A DNA stretch of 64,000 bases, taken from assembly GCA_019752335.1 (NCBI GenBank), contig JAIEMJ010000045.1, forward strand, positions 207,450 through 271,449. The letters are read 5' to 3'. Source of the DNA: Bryobacteraceae bacterium. GTDB lineage: Bacteria > Acidobacteriota > Terriglobia > Bryobacterales > Bryobacteraceae. Made by a program: the position numbers and the translations under genes. The notes below the pieces were generated by a model, which was not told the DNA's origin, searched no databases, and worked only from the letters and a program-made list of their open reading frames with translations. This document shows, one piece after another, positions 23,086-31,451 of the stretch (positions within the stretch are counted from its first letter, which is position 1; each line of letters starts with the position of its first letter).

Positions 23086-25218
23086 CTAAAACCGCAGCAG
23101 ACGCTCGCCCTCGCGGACGACGTCGTCGACTTGCGGCAAGATGGCGTCTTCGAGAGTCGGGTGGTAGGCGACCCAGGTATCCTGGGCGGCTACGCGGCCG
23201 ACGGGGGCGTCGAGGTCGCAGAAGAGTTCGTCGGCGATGCGGGCTGCGATCTCGGCGCCGAAGCCCCAGCTTTTGGTGTCTTCGTGGGCTACCATGACGC
23301 GGCTCGTCTTGCGGACGCTCTCGGCGATGGCGGGCCAATCGTAGGGCGACAGTGACCGCAGGTCGATCACCTCGACGGTGCGGCCGGGGTGCGACTCTTC
23401 GAGCCGCGCGGCGGCCAGCAGGCACTTCTGCACCAGCGCGCCATAAGTGACCATGGTGAGCGACTCGCCGGCCTTCATGATGCGGGCCTTGCCGAAAGGA
23501 ATCGTGTAATCCGGCCCCGGATGGGGTGACCGGTTGTAGGGCTCGCGGTACAGCTTCTTGTGCTCCAGGAACAGCACCGGATCGTCCGCGCGGATCGCGG
23601 TGCGCAGGAGGCCGCAGGCGTCGAGCGCATTCGATGGCATCACGACGCGCAGGCCGGGGATGTGGGTAAAGACACTCTCGCCGTTCTGGCTGTGGTAGAC
23701 GGCGCCGCCCGTGAGGTAGCCGCCGGTCGCGACGCGGATCACCACCGGGCAACTGAAGCCGCCGTGCGAGCGCCAACGAATGATCGCCAGTTCATCGCGA
23801 ATCTGCATCATCGCCGGCCAGATGTAGTCAAAAAACTGAATCTCGGTGATGGGCTTGAAGCCCCGCGTGGCGAGGCCAATCGCCCGGCCCATGATGCCGG
23901 CCTCGGCCAGCGTCGTGTTGAAGCAGCGGTCACTGCCGAAGACGCGTTGCAGGCCCAGGGTCGCTTTGAAGACGCCGCCCTTGCCCTTCAGCGCGGGGAG
24001 GTTCTCTTCGCGGCTGCAATCGGCGACGTCCTCGCCGAACATCAACACGCGCTCATCGCGGCGCATCTCCTCGTGCAGAGTGAGGTTGATCTCGTCCACC
24101 ATGGTGCGCGGCTCGCCGGTGAACACCGGAGTGGCCTCGAAGCGGGGGCCCGTGGGGTCCACTGTTTCCGAGTAGAGATGACGGAGCACGGAATCGGTGG
24201 CGGGCGGCGGTTCGTCCTGCACGGCCTGGCTGACGGCGTCGATCTGCGCGAACAACTCCTGGCTGAGACGATCCAACTCTTCGCGCGTTGCCACGCCCTT
24301 TTCCACCAGATAATCGGCCATGCGCGGCAGGGGATCGCGCGCGGACTCTTCGTCACGCTCTTCGACGCTCTTGTACAAACGGTCGTCGTCGGAGAGCGAG
24401 TGCGAATAGGGCCGCGTCACCGAGGCATGCACCACTGCGGGGCCATTGCCTTGCCGGACCCAGGCTGCCGCTGTTTGCATGGCCTCATACGAAGCTACAA
24501 AGTCGCAACCGTCCACTTCCAGGCGCAATAGATTCGGGAACGCTTCCAAAAGCTTGCTGATGCTGCCGCCCGGTGTCTGCCTCTCCACGGGCACAGAGAT
24601 CGCCCAGCCGTTGTCTTCAATCAGGTAGAGCAGCGGCAGCTTGTCGAGCGTGGCAATGTTGATCGACTCCCAGAACTCGCCTTCGCTCGTCGCGCCGTCG
24701 CCGGTACAGACGAGCGTGACTTCTTTGGTCTGGCGCAGCTTCGAGGCATGGGCGCAGCCGATGGCCTGCAAAAACTGGGTTCCGGTGGGCGAACTGCCGG
24801 TGACGATGTGCTTCGCGGGATCGCTCCAGTGGGAGGGCATTTGCCGTCCACCGGAAGCCGTATCGCGCGCGGCGCCCACGCCTTGGAGAAACATCTCTTC
24901 CGCGGTGACGCCGAGGGCGAGGCAGAGCGCACGGTCGCGGTAGTACGGATAGAACCAGTCGTGTCCGGCTTGGAGCGCCATGCCCGCCGCGGTCTGCGCG
25001 GCTTCATGGCCGGCGGCGCTGACTTGGAAATAGATGCGGTTCTGCCGCTTCATCAGGATTTCGCGGTCGTCAATCAGCCGCGAACTGAGCATGTGGCGAT
25101 ACGCCTGGCGGAGTTGCGCCGGGCTGAGAGTACCGGGCCGGAGGTCGCCCTCCGAAGCCGCGTCAACCGTCTGGGAAGGACTCAGCGCGGGGCGGGCGGC
25201 GATCGAGGATGATTGCAT
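23086..25218 (-). CDS. Fused E1 alpha/beta 2-oxoacid dehydrogenase
   Basis: The 710-residue protein joins both E1 subunits. The alpha part (~30-350) has the thiamine diphosphate motif [11 protein letters not shown] from residue 173 through EDNGW at 201-205, plus [12 protein letters not shown]. The beta part (~370-710) has [28 protein letters not shown] and the C-terminal [12 protein letters not shown] and [12 protein letters not shown]. It decarboxylates a 2-oxoacid for transfer to a lipoyl E2; branched-chain substrates are likelier than pyruvate by resemblance. No E2 or E3 gene adjoins. Its 3' end is repeated at 22405-22517. Confidence 0.9.
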   Translation of the reverse strand: MQSSSIAARPALSPSQTVDAASEGDLRPGTLSPAQLRQAYRHMLSSRLIDDREILMKRQNRIYFQVSAAGHEAAQTAAGMALQAGHDWFYPYYRDRALCLALGVTAEEMFLQGVGAARDTASGGRQMPSHWSDPAKHIVTGSSPTGTQFLQAIGCAHASKLRQTKEVTLVCTGDGATSEGEFWESINIATLDKLPLLYLIEDNGWAISVPVERQTPGGSISKLLEAFPNLLRLEVDGCDFVASYEAMQTAAAWVRQGNGPAVVHASVTRPYSHSLSDDDRLYKSVEERDEESARDPLPRMADYLVEKGVATREELDRLSQELFAQIDAVSQAVQDEPPPATDSVLRHLYSETVDPTGPRFEATPVFTGEPRTMVDEINLTLHEEMRRDERVLMFGEDVADCSREENLPALKGKGGVFKATLGLQRVFGSDRCFNTTLAEAGIMGRAIGLATRGFKPITEIQFFDYIWPAMMQIRDELAIIRWRSHGGFSCPVVIRVATGGYLTGGAVYHSQNGESVFTHIPGLRVVMPSNALDACGLLRTAIRADDPVLFLEHKKLYREPYNRSPHPGPDYTIPFGKARIMKAGESLTMVTYGALVQKCLLAAARLEESHPGRTVEVIDLRSLSPYDWPAIAESVRKTSRVMVAHEDTKSWGFGAEIAARIADELFCDLDAPVGRVAAQDTWVAYHPTLEDAILPQVDDVVREGERLLRF

Positions 25219-25341
25219 GGCGACGGACTCTCTGCCTTATCTTAGCCCACGCCCGGCAAAGTCACCAAAAACGTCCGCGAAAATTTCACTTCTTTGTGAG
25301 GTCCGCCCCCTCATCTGTTAAAGTCTGAATTAGGTACAAGA

Positions 25342-26466
25342 ATGGCTACTGTGTCCGGCGCGGGTTTAGAAGGCATTATTGCCGCAGATTCTGAGATTTG
25401 TTACATCGATGGCGACGCGGGCGTCCTAGCCTACTTCGGCTACTCCATCGATACCCTGGCCGAGAACGCCAGTTTTGAGGAGGTCATCTTCCTGCTGTGG
25501 AATGGCCGCCTGCCGCAAGCCGCGGAACTGGCGAGCCTGAAAGAGCTCCTGGTTTCGCATCGCGAACTGCCCGATGGCGTCACCGCTTTTCTGGCCAGCG
25601 TTCCGCAGGGCAAGCCGATGCACGTCCTCCGCACCGCTGTTTCGATGTTGGCCATTTCCGACGCGCAAGCCGAGGACATGTCGCCTGAAGCGAACCACAC
25701 CAAGGCCGCCAAGCTGATGGCCAAGACGGCCACTATTGTTACCAGCTTCAACCGGCTGCGGAGCGGCGAAGCCGTGGTCCCGGGTGACCCGTCGCTAAGC
25801 TTTGCCGCCAACTTCCTTTACACGCTCACCGGCAAGCGCCCGGATGCCGTGATGGAGCGCGCCTTCGACGTCGCTCTCACCCTCCATGCGGACCACGAAC
25901 TGAACGCCAGCACCTTCGCCGCTCGCGTCACCGCCGCCACGCTTTCGGACATTTATTCGGCGGCCACCGCCGGCATCTGCGCCCTGAAAGGTCCGCTGCA
26001 CGGCGGCGCCAATGAGGACGTCATTAAGTTCCTGCTCGCCGCGGGCTCCAAGGAGAAAGCGCTGGCCATCGTCGCCGAACGCCTCGCCAACAAGCAGAAG
26101 ATCGCCGGCTTCGGCCACCGCGTCTACAAGACGATTGACCCGCGCGCGATCCATCTGGCGCGGCTTTCGAAAGAGATCGGCGAGCGCACCGGCCACGTCG
26201 ACCTGTATGAGACTTCGACGGCGATGGCCGAGTTCATCAAGAGCTCGAAGAATCTGAACGCCAACGTGGATTTCTTCTCGGCCTCCACCTACTATTCGCT
26301 CGGCATTCCGGTGGATCTCTTCACGCCGATCTTCGCCGTCAGCCGCATGTCCGGCTGGACGGCCCACACGCTGGAGCAGTACCGCAACAACCGCCTGATT
26401 CGGCCCCGCGCCGACTATAAGGGCAAGCCCGTCGGCCAGCCGTGGGTTCCGATGGACCAGCGGTAA
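25342..26466 (+). CDS. gltA: Citrate synthase
   Basis: The 374-residue protein is of the short, hexagon-free type common outside Proteobacteria. Catalytic residues are visible: H220 in GPLHGGANE, H259 in GFGHRVYK and D310 in NVDFFSAS. The C terminus (NNRLIRPRADY) carries the phosphate-binding arginine. It condenses oxaloacetate and acetyl-CoA at the entry of the TCA cycle. A 2-methylcitrate synthase is the main alternative, since the two are alike. It is divergent from the E1 dehydrogenase gene. Confidence 0.93.
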   Translation: MATVSGAGLEGIIAADSEICYIDGDAGVLAYFGYSIDTLAENASFEEVIFLLWNGRLPQAAELASLKELLVSHRELPDGVTAFLASVPQGKPMHVLRTAVSMLAISDAQAEDMSPEANHTKAAKLMAKTATIVTSFNRLRSGEAVVPGDPSLSFAANFLYTLTGKRPDAVMERAFDVALTLHADHELNASTFAARVTAATLSDIYSAATAGICALKGPLHGGANEDVIKFLLAAGSKEKALAIVAERLANKQKIAGFGHRVYKTIDPRAIHLARLSKEIGERTGHVDLYETSTAMAEFIKSSKNLNANVDFFSASTYYSLGIPVDLFTPIFAVSRMSGWTAHTLEQYRNNRLIRPRADYKGKPVGQPWVPMDQR

Positions 26467-26691
26467 CGGCGTTTTTCGCCAGTGACGTCATACGGTTGCG
26501 CCGTCCCGTTACGCAGCGCTTGTTATTGTGGAATCGGGTGGAATGAGACTCTTGCTCTCGTCCCTCTCGCGTGTCGGTCCAGCCGGGAACCGCTACGCCG
26601 GGCCTTGGGTCGGTATTGCCAAGTCATTTATGCCTTTAGCCTTTGTCCCGCCGTGACGGCCCCTTGCGCCCCTCGGTTATCCTAGAAGTTC

Positions 26692-27972
26692 ATGCACGAC
26701 CTCGGCTATTTCCGCTCTCACTTCGACGCCGTCCTGGACCGCCTGGCCACCCGCGGCTTCCAAATGGACCGCTCGCTCTTCCTCGATCTCGACACGCGCC
26801 GCCGTGCCGTCGTTACCGAAACCGAGACCTTAAAGGCCAAAGTGAACTCCGACAGCCAGGAGATCGGCAAGCTCAAGAAAGCCGGCGGCGACACCACGGC
26901 GCAACAGGAAGCGGTGCGCGAAGCCAAGGAGCGCATCGCGGCGCTCGATGAGCAGGTGAAGTCGCTCGACGAGGAGTTCAAGGGCATTCTGCAAGGCATT
27001 CCCAACCTGCCGCATGAAAGCGTCCCGGTGGGGAAGAATGAGCACGACAACGTCGAGGTGCGGCGCGAAGGCACCCCGCCGGCTTTCAGCTTTACGCCGC
27101 AGCCGCACTGGGACCTGGGCCAGGAACTCGGCATCCTGGACCTGGAGCGCGCCGCCAAGGTAACGGGCGCGCGCTTTGCCGTCTATTGGGGACTCGGGGC
27201 GCGCCTCGAACGCGCGCTCGTGAGCTTCATGCTCGACACGCATACGCGCGAGCATGGCTACACCGAGGTGCTGCCGCCGTTCATGATCAACTCGGCCAGC
27301 CTGTTTGGCACCGGCCAACTCCCGAAGTTTGCCGAGGACCTCTTCAAGTGCGAGCACCACGACCTGTGGCTCGCGCCGACCGCCGAGGTGCCGGTGACGA
27401 ACCTCTATCGCGATGAGACGCTCGACGGTGACTTGCTGCCGGTGAAGCTCTGCGCCTATACGCCCTGCTTCCGGTCAGAAGCCGGGAGCTACGGGCGGGA
27501 CGTCCGCGGCATCATTCGCCAGCACCAGTTTCAGAAGGTGGAACTGGTGAAGTTCGCCCGTCCGGACCAGAGCCAGGCCGAGTTGGACGCGCTTACCCAT
27601 GACGCGGAGAACATCCTGCGCAAGCTGGGCTTGCCTTTCCGCACGGTGGTGCTTTGCACGGGCGACATGGGCTTCTCCTCGGCCAAGACGTACGACATCG
27701 AAGTCTGGCTGCCGGGCCAGAACGGCTACAAGGAGATCTCGTCGTGTTCCAGCTTTGAAGCGTTCCAGGCGCGGCGGGCGGGGATCCGGATGAAGTCCGG
27801 CAAGAAGAACGAGTTCTTGCACACGCTGAACGGCAGCGGCTTGGCGGTGGGACGCACTTGGGTGGCGATCATCGAGAACTATCAACAGGCTGATGGGTCA
27901 GTGCTAGTGCCGGAGGTCTTGCGGCCGTATCTCCAAGCTGAAGTGATCACCAAACGCGGCGAATTGGCATAA
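26692..27972 (+). CDS. serS: Seryl-tRNA synthetase
   Basis: The 426-residue protein has the N-terminal coiled-coil arm that grips tRNA-Ser (~25-105) and the class II catalytic core. Landmarks are [38 protein letters not shown] (motif for serine and ATP), [22 protein letters not shown] (motif 2) and the C-terminal [20 protein letters not shown] (motif 3). The length is normal. About 225 bases of non-coding DNA precede it. Confidence 0.97.
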   Translation: MHDLGYFRSHFDAVLDRLATRGFQMDRSLFLDLDTRRRAVVTETETLKAKVNSDSQEIGKLKKAGGDTTAQQEAVREAKERIAALDEQVKSLDEEFKGILQGIPNLPHESVPVGKNEHDNVEVRREGTPPAFSFTPQPHWDLGQELGILDLERAAKVTGARFAVYWGLGARLERALVSFMLDTHTREHGYTEVLPPFMINSASLFGTGQLPKFAEDLFKCEHHDLWLAPTAEVPVTNLYRDETLDGDLLPVKLCAYTPCFRSEAGSYGRDVRGIIRQHQFQKVELVKFARPDQSQAELDALTHDAENILRKLGLPFRTVVLCTGDMGFSSAKTYDIEVWLPGQNGYKEISSCSSFEAFQARRAGIRMKSGKKNEFLHTLNGSGLAVGRTWVAIIENYQQADGSVLVPEVLRPYLQAEVITKRGELA

Positions 27973-27983
27973 CCCGAGCATTG

Positions 27984-28084
27984 AGCCCGCCGCGTCAGCG
28001 GCGGGGCAACGTTCACGAATTATTCAGTTTTACTAGGCTCTACCGGAAATTGGCCGCGCTGCCCCGCCGCTGACGCGGCGGGCT
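27984..28084. repeat. Perfect 25-base inverted repeat, REP-like
   Basis: Bases 27984-28008 and 28060-28084 are exact reverse complements (AGCCCGCCGCGTCAGCGGCG and onward). Each arm is itself a hairpin (CCCGCCGC, loop GTCA, GCGGCGGG). This double-hairpin layout is that of a bacterial interspersed REP pair. It may also end serS transcription. A RAYT-type transposase is encoded at 62579-63301, but the link is not shown. Confidence 0.8.
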
Positions 28085-28264
28085 ATCCCGGTCTTCACCC
28101 GAATTTTCCGCGCACCTATTCGGTATCGTCTCCGCAGCACGGGCGAGTTGATTTGGCAGCGCGCTTTCTGCCCACTGGAGGTCCTCAGGGGAAGGTGCAC
28201 CGTGTTGCGCCGCTAGATCCCGGAGCAGCGCACGCAGCGAATCGCGTTTTTTCGCTTTCGTCAT
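28040..28264 (-). CDS. Small hypothetical protein running into the REP
   Basis: The 74-residue frame starts at ATG 28264 with KAKKRDSLRALLRDLAAQHG and SPEDLQWAESALPNQL, a helical pattern that looks like a real small protein. The last ~16 residues (from about PPRQRRGS) are encoded by the REP arm, so the original C terminus may have been replaced. It could be an antitoxin-like remnant. Function unknown. Confidence 0.4.
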   Translation of the reverse strand: MTKAKKRDSLRALLRDLAAQHGAPSPEDLQWAESALPNQLARAAETIPNRCAENSGEDRDSPPRQRRGSAANFR

Positions 28265-28292
28265 ACTCGCATGGTACCGCCCGCGCGACTGG

Positions 28293-29105
28293 TTAGAAAC
28301 GCATGCCGCCGCTCACCACCAGCACTTCGCCCGAGACGTAGTCCGAGAGCGGCGAGCAGAAAAAGAAGACCGGGGCAGCGGCTTCTTCCACCGTCCCTAA
28401 GCGGCCCAGCGGCACCATCTGCTTCATACTTTCGAGCATCTTGGGCTGCACGCCCACGGCGATTTCGCGGCCGGCGATGTCGATGGAGGCGCCCTGGTCG
28501 CCCAGGGGCTGGGTGAGCCGGGTTTCGATGAAGCCAAAGGCCACCGAGTTCACGTTGACGTTATACCGTCCCCACTCCTTGGCCATCACGTGGGTGACGC
28601 CGTTGATGCCCATCTTGCCCGCGCCGTAGCCGATTTGGCCGGCGTTGCCGTAGACGCCGGAGACGCTTGAAATGTTCACCACTTTGCGCATCACGCGCTT
28701 GCCTTCGCCCGCCTCCCGCTTCGCGGCGGCGCGTAGGTGTTCGGCGGCGGCCCGCAGGATGCGGAAAGGCGCGACCAGATGAATGTCGAGCATCGCCTGG
28801 AACTGCTCGTCGGTGGTCTTCTGGATGACGTTGTCCCAGGTGTAGCCCGCGTTGTTGACGATGATGTCGAGCCCGCCGTAGGCTTCGATGGTGGCGTTCA
28901 CCAGTTGCGCGGGAAACGCGGCGTCGGTGACGTTGCCGGCGACATACTCCATGCCGAGTTCGCCAGCGGTCTCGCGGGCCACGGCGGCGTCGAGGTCGTT
29001 GATCATCACCGACGCGCCGGCGTCGGCCAGCATTCGCGCGATGCCCTTGCCGATCCCGCGTCCGGATCCCGTTACCAATGCCGTCTTGCCAGTGAGCTGA
29101 AACAT
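28293..29105 (-). CDS. Short-chain dehydrogenase/reductase (FabG-like)
   Basis: The 270-residue classical SDR has [11 protein letters not shown] (cofactor glycine motif), NNAGYTW, ISSVSG and the catalytic pair in IGYGAGKMG (YxxxK). The C terminus [17 protein letters not shown] is typical of FabG-type reductases. An insertion around [15 protein letters not shown] is longer than in FabG itself, so a dedicated 3-hydroxyacyl or alcohol dehydrogenase is as likely as fatty-acid synthesis. It is divergent from the FAH gene. Confidence 0.88.
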   Translation of the reverse strand: MFQLTGKTALVTGSGRGIGKGIARMLADAGASVMINDLDAAVARETAGELGMEYVAGNVTDAAFPAQLVNATIEAYGGLDIIVNNAGYTWDNVIQKTTDEQFQAMLDIHLVAPFRILRAAAEHLRAAAKREAGEGKRVMRKVVNISSVSGVYGNAGQIGYGAGKMGINGVTHVMAKEWGRYNVNVNSVAFGFIETRLTQPLGDQGASIDIAGREIAVGVQPKMLESMKQMVPLGRLGTVEEAAAPVFFFCSPLSDYVSGEVLVVSGGMRF

Positions 29106-29140
29106 GCTTCCAGCATATAAGCGACACTAGGAGGAGCGCC

Positions 29141-29881
29141 ATGTATCGCATTCGTTTTTCCCGCAACCTCCAACTCCCTTCCTCCACGCCGGACGCGGCG
29201 GGCGGCGTTGAATACGTCGACCTGCCGACCCCCGAGATTCCCACCGACGTCAAGCTGTTGCCGCCGGTGTCGCCCTCGAAGATCGTCTGCGTGGGACGCA
29301 ACTACGCCGCGCATGCCAAGGAATTGGGCAATGACATCCCGACGGAGCCGCTGATCTTTATGAAGCCGCCCTCTTCGCTGATCGCCGCCGGGGACGCCAT
29401 CGTGCATCCGGCCATCAGCCAGCGCGTCGACTTTGAGGGCGAAATCGGCGTCGTCATCGGACGCCGGGCGCGGAACGTGAAGGGCGGGGAAGCCTTCGAC
29501 TATGTGCGCGGCTACACCATCGTGAACGACGTCACCGCGCGTGATTTGCAGAAGAAGGACGGCCAATGGACGCGCGGCAAGGGTTTCGATACCTTCTGCC
29601 CGGTGGGTCCGTATGAGATTCCCGCCCGCGACATCGACTTCAGTAAGCTCGCCCTCGAAACCTTGCTGAATGGCGAGCGCCGCCAGCACGGCAACGTCTC
29701 GCAGTTGATTTTCAGCCTGGGTGATATACTGGAGTTTGTGACCCGGTTCATGACGCTTGAGCCGGGAGATCTGATTGCCACCGGGACCCCCGAAGGCGTC
29801 GGACCGATGCAACCGGGCGACTCGGTCACCGTGAGAATCGATGGCCTGGGCACGCTCACCAACCCTGTCATTCGCGAGTAA
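29141..29881 (+). CDS. Fumarylacetoacetate hydrolase family protein
   Basis: The 246-residue protein, behind a strong AGGAGG site, has [43 protein letters not shown] and [19 protein letters not shown], the FAH C-domain with its Mg-binding acids, and ends with [13 protein letters not shown]. Relatives act as acylpyruvases, oxaloacetate decarboxylases/tautomerases or 2-hydroxyhepta-diene-dioate isomerases. The exact substrate cannot be chosen from sequence. Confidence 0.92.
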   Translation: MYRIRFSRNLQLPSSTPDAAGGVEYVDLPTPEIPTDVKLLPPVSPSKIVCVGRNYAAHAKELGNDIPTEPLIFMKPPSSLIAAGDAIVHPAISQRVDFEGEIGVVIGRRARNVKGGEAFDYVRGYTIVNDVTARDLQKKDGQWTRGKGFDTFCPVGPYEIPARDIDFSKLALETLLNGERRQHGNVSQLIFSLGDILEFVTRFMTLEPGDLIATGTPEGVGPMQPGDSVTVRIDGLGTLTNPVIRE

Positions 29882-29896
29882 CTTACCCAACCAACC

Positions 29897-30547
29897 ATGA
29901 GAATCTTTCTAGATACCGCTAACCTTGACGAACTCCGCAAAGGCGCTGCCTATGGCATCGTCGACGGCGTTACCACCAATCCTTCCCTGATCGCAAAGGA
30001 AGGCGTGCCGATTGAAGAGCAAGTGAAGCGCATTTGCGAGATCGTCGACGGCGACGTCAGCGCCGAGGTGGTGGCCGTGGAAGCCAAGGCCATGATCTCC
30101 GAAGGCCTGAAGCTGGCCAAGATCCACAAGAATATCGTGGTGAAGCTGCCGCTGATTCGGGACGGCATTGTGGCCTGCTCCGCGCTGGCGAAGGAAGGCA
30201 TCCGCACGAACGTCACTTTGTGCTTCTCGCCCGCGCAGGCGTTGCTGGCGGCTAAGGCCGGCGCGTACCTGATCAGCCCGTTCGTCGGCCGTCTGGACGA
30301 CATCGGCTACCAGGGCATGGACCTGATTACGAGCATCTGCAAGATCTACAAGAACTACGGCTTTAAGACGCAGGTGCTGGCCGCGTCATTGCGTTCGCCC
30401 TTGCACGTCGTGCAGGCCGCCGAGGCCGGCGCGCATGTGGGGACCTTGCCGTACAAGGTGCTCGATATGCTCTTCAATCATCCGCTCACCGATAAGGGCT
30501 TGGAGCAGTTCCTCAAGGACCACGCCAAGGCCTTCGAAACCAAGTAA
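29897..30547 (+). CDS. fsa: Transaldolase-like fructose-6-phosphate aldolase
   Basis: The 216-residue protein is the short transaldolase/FSA type: [42 protein letters not shown] with the Schiff-base lysine, and [20 protein letters not shown]. Short forms act either as fructose-6-phosphate aldolase or as true transaldolase, and the sequence alone does not settle it. It lies 15 bases after the FAH gene. A second, longer member is at 38329-39081. Confidence 0.88.
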   Translation: MRIFLDTANLDELRKGAAYGIVDGVTTNPSLIAKEGVPIEEQVKRICEIVDGDVSAEVVAVEAKAMISEGLKLAKIHKNIVVKLPLIRDGIVACSALAKEGIRTNVTLCFSPAQALLAAKAGAYLISPFVGRLDDIGYQGMDLITSICKIYKNYGFKTQVLAASLRSPLHVVQAAEAGAHVGTLPYKVLDMLFNHPLTDKGLEQFLKDHAKAFETK

Positions 30548-30553
30548 GCACGC

Positions 30554-30949
30554 GTGGCCCTCGCTTTCGATGTGCTGCTGGCCAGCGCCGGCGTTACGTT
30601 GGCGCTGGTGATTCTGGTTTGGACGCTGTGGCGCAGCCGGCTGACGCCGCAGCAGCGCGAACTGCGCCGCGAATTTCGCCGCCGCCGCGCCATCGCGCGC
30701 GATGGCCGGATCATCGAAGCGACGGTAAACGACATTCAAGACGACGCCATTTATTACTCGTACGAGTTACAGGGCGTCGTCTATCACACTTCCCAGGACG
30801 TGTCGGTTTTTCGCGACGCACTCCCGGTAGCCCGCGAGCGGTTAGTTGGCCCCGCCGCTTGCAAGTATCTGGTCACCAATCCGGCGAACTCACTCGTGAT
30901 CTGCGAGGAGTGGTCGGGACTGAAAAGAGTAACAGAAGGAAATCTATGA
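30554..30949 (+). CDS. Membrane-anchored hypothetical protein
   Basis: The 131-residue protein begins at GTG 30554, six bases after the aldolase. One membrane segment (~5-26, LLASAGVTLALVILVWTLW) is followed by a very basic stretch (RRELRREFRRRRAIARDGRI, approximately) and a small beta-rich domain with AIYYSYELQGVVYHTSQDV. The latter resembles DUF3592-type domains. It overlaps the next gene by four bases. No function is known. Confidence 0.65.
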   Translation: MALAFDVLLASAGVTLALVILVWTLWRSRLTPQQRELRREFRRRRAIARDGRIIEATVNDIQDDAIYYSYELQGVVYHTSQDVSVFRDALPVARERLVGPAACKYLVTNPANSLVICEEWSGLKRVTEGNL

Positions 30950-31308
30950 AGAAAATGATTCTCGCAGCCGTCCTGGCGTTCAGCCTGTCGGCCGTTGAAA
31001 TGCCCAAGTCCGTCATTCACGTCATCAACGTGAAGTTCAAAGCCGACGCCTCAAAGGCCACCGTGGACGAAGCTATCGCTTCCATCGGCGAGATGGCCAA
31101 GAAGTTCCCGAAGGCGGGAATCACGCGCGTTTGGCTGCGTCCGGTGCTGGTGCAGGGCGGCCCCGCCAACTTCACCCACGTGCTGGCCATGGAGTTCAAG
31201 GACGAAGCCGCACTGAAGGCTTACAAGGACTCCGAGGCGCAGAAGTGGTGGTACACGAAGTGGCTCCCGATCCGCGAACAGTCCGCGACGTCCGACGTTT
31301 CGAACTAA
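30946..31308 (+). CDS. Exported stress-responsive A/B-barrel (Dabb) protein
   Basis: ATG 30946 overlaps the previous stop (ATGA) and gives 120 residues. A short signal peptide (MKKMILAAVLAFSLSAVEM) precedes the Dabb domain: VIHVINVKFKADAS, FPKAGITRVW, FTHVLAMEFKDEAALKAY. Dabb domains form dimeric alpha/beta barrels; known ones are cyclases or haem- and stress-related proteins. An exported form is common in Acidobacteria-like genomes. Function unproven. Confidence 0.8.
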   Translation: MKKMILAAVLAFSLSAVEMPKSVIHVINVKFKADASKATVDEAIASIGEMAKKFPKAGITRVWLRPVLVQGGPANFTHVLAMEFKDEAALKAYKDSEAQKWWYTKWLPIREQSATSDVSN

Positions 31309-31374
31309 GCGAAACGTTTGAAGCTCCGGCCACACCCGCAAGCCCCGAGCAAAGCGAGTGGGTCCCGAGGAAAC

Positions 31375-31410
31375 AAAAAGGCGCATCAGCGAAAGCCGAT
31401 GCGCCTTTTT
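31375..31410. terminator. Bidirectional intrinsic terminator
   Basis: AAAAAGGCGCATC (31375-31387) pairs perfectly with GATGCGCCTTTTT (31398-31410) over a 10-base loop. The stem is flanked by A and T runs, so it can end transcription of both the Dabb gene and the converging receptor gene. Confidence 0.9.
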
Positions 31411-31451
31411 GCTTGAAGCTCGAGGTACGGCCTAAAGGCCGTAACCACGGG

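Noticed and set aside
26536..26565. GGGTGG...CTCGTCCCT upstream of serS, like a T-box antiterminator
   Set aside because: Only ~70 bases lie between gltA and the motif, too few for a T-box stem I with specifier loop, the ACCGCG part is missing, and no terminator with a T run follows. Chance resemblance.
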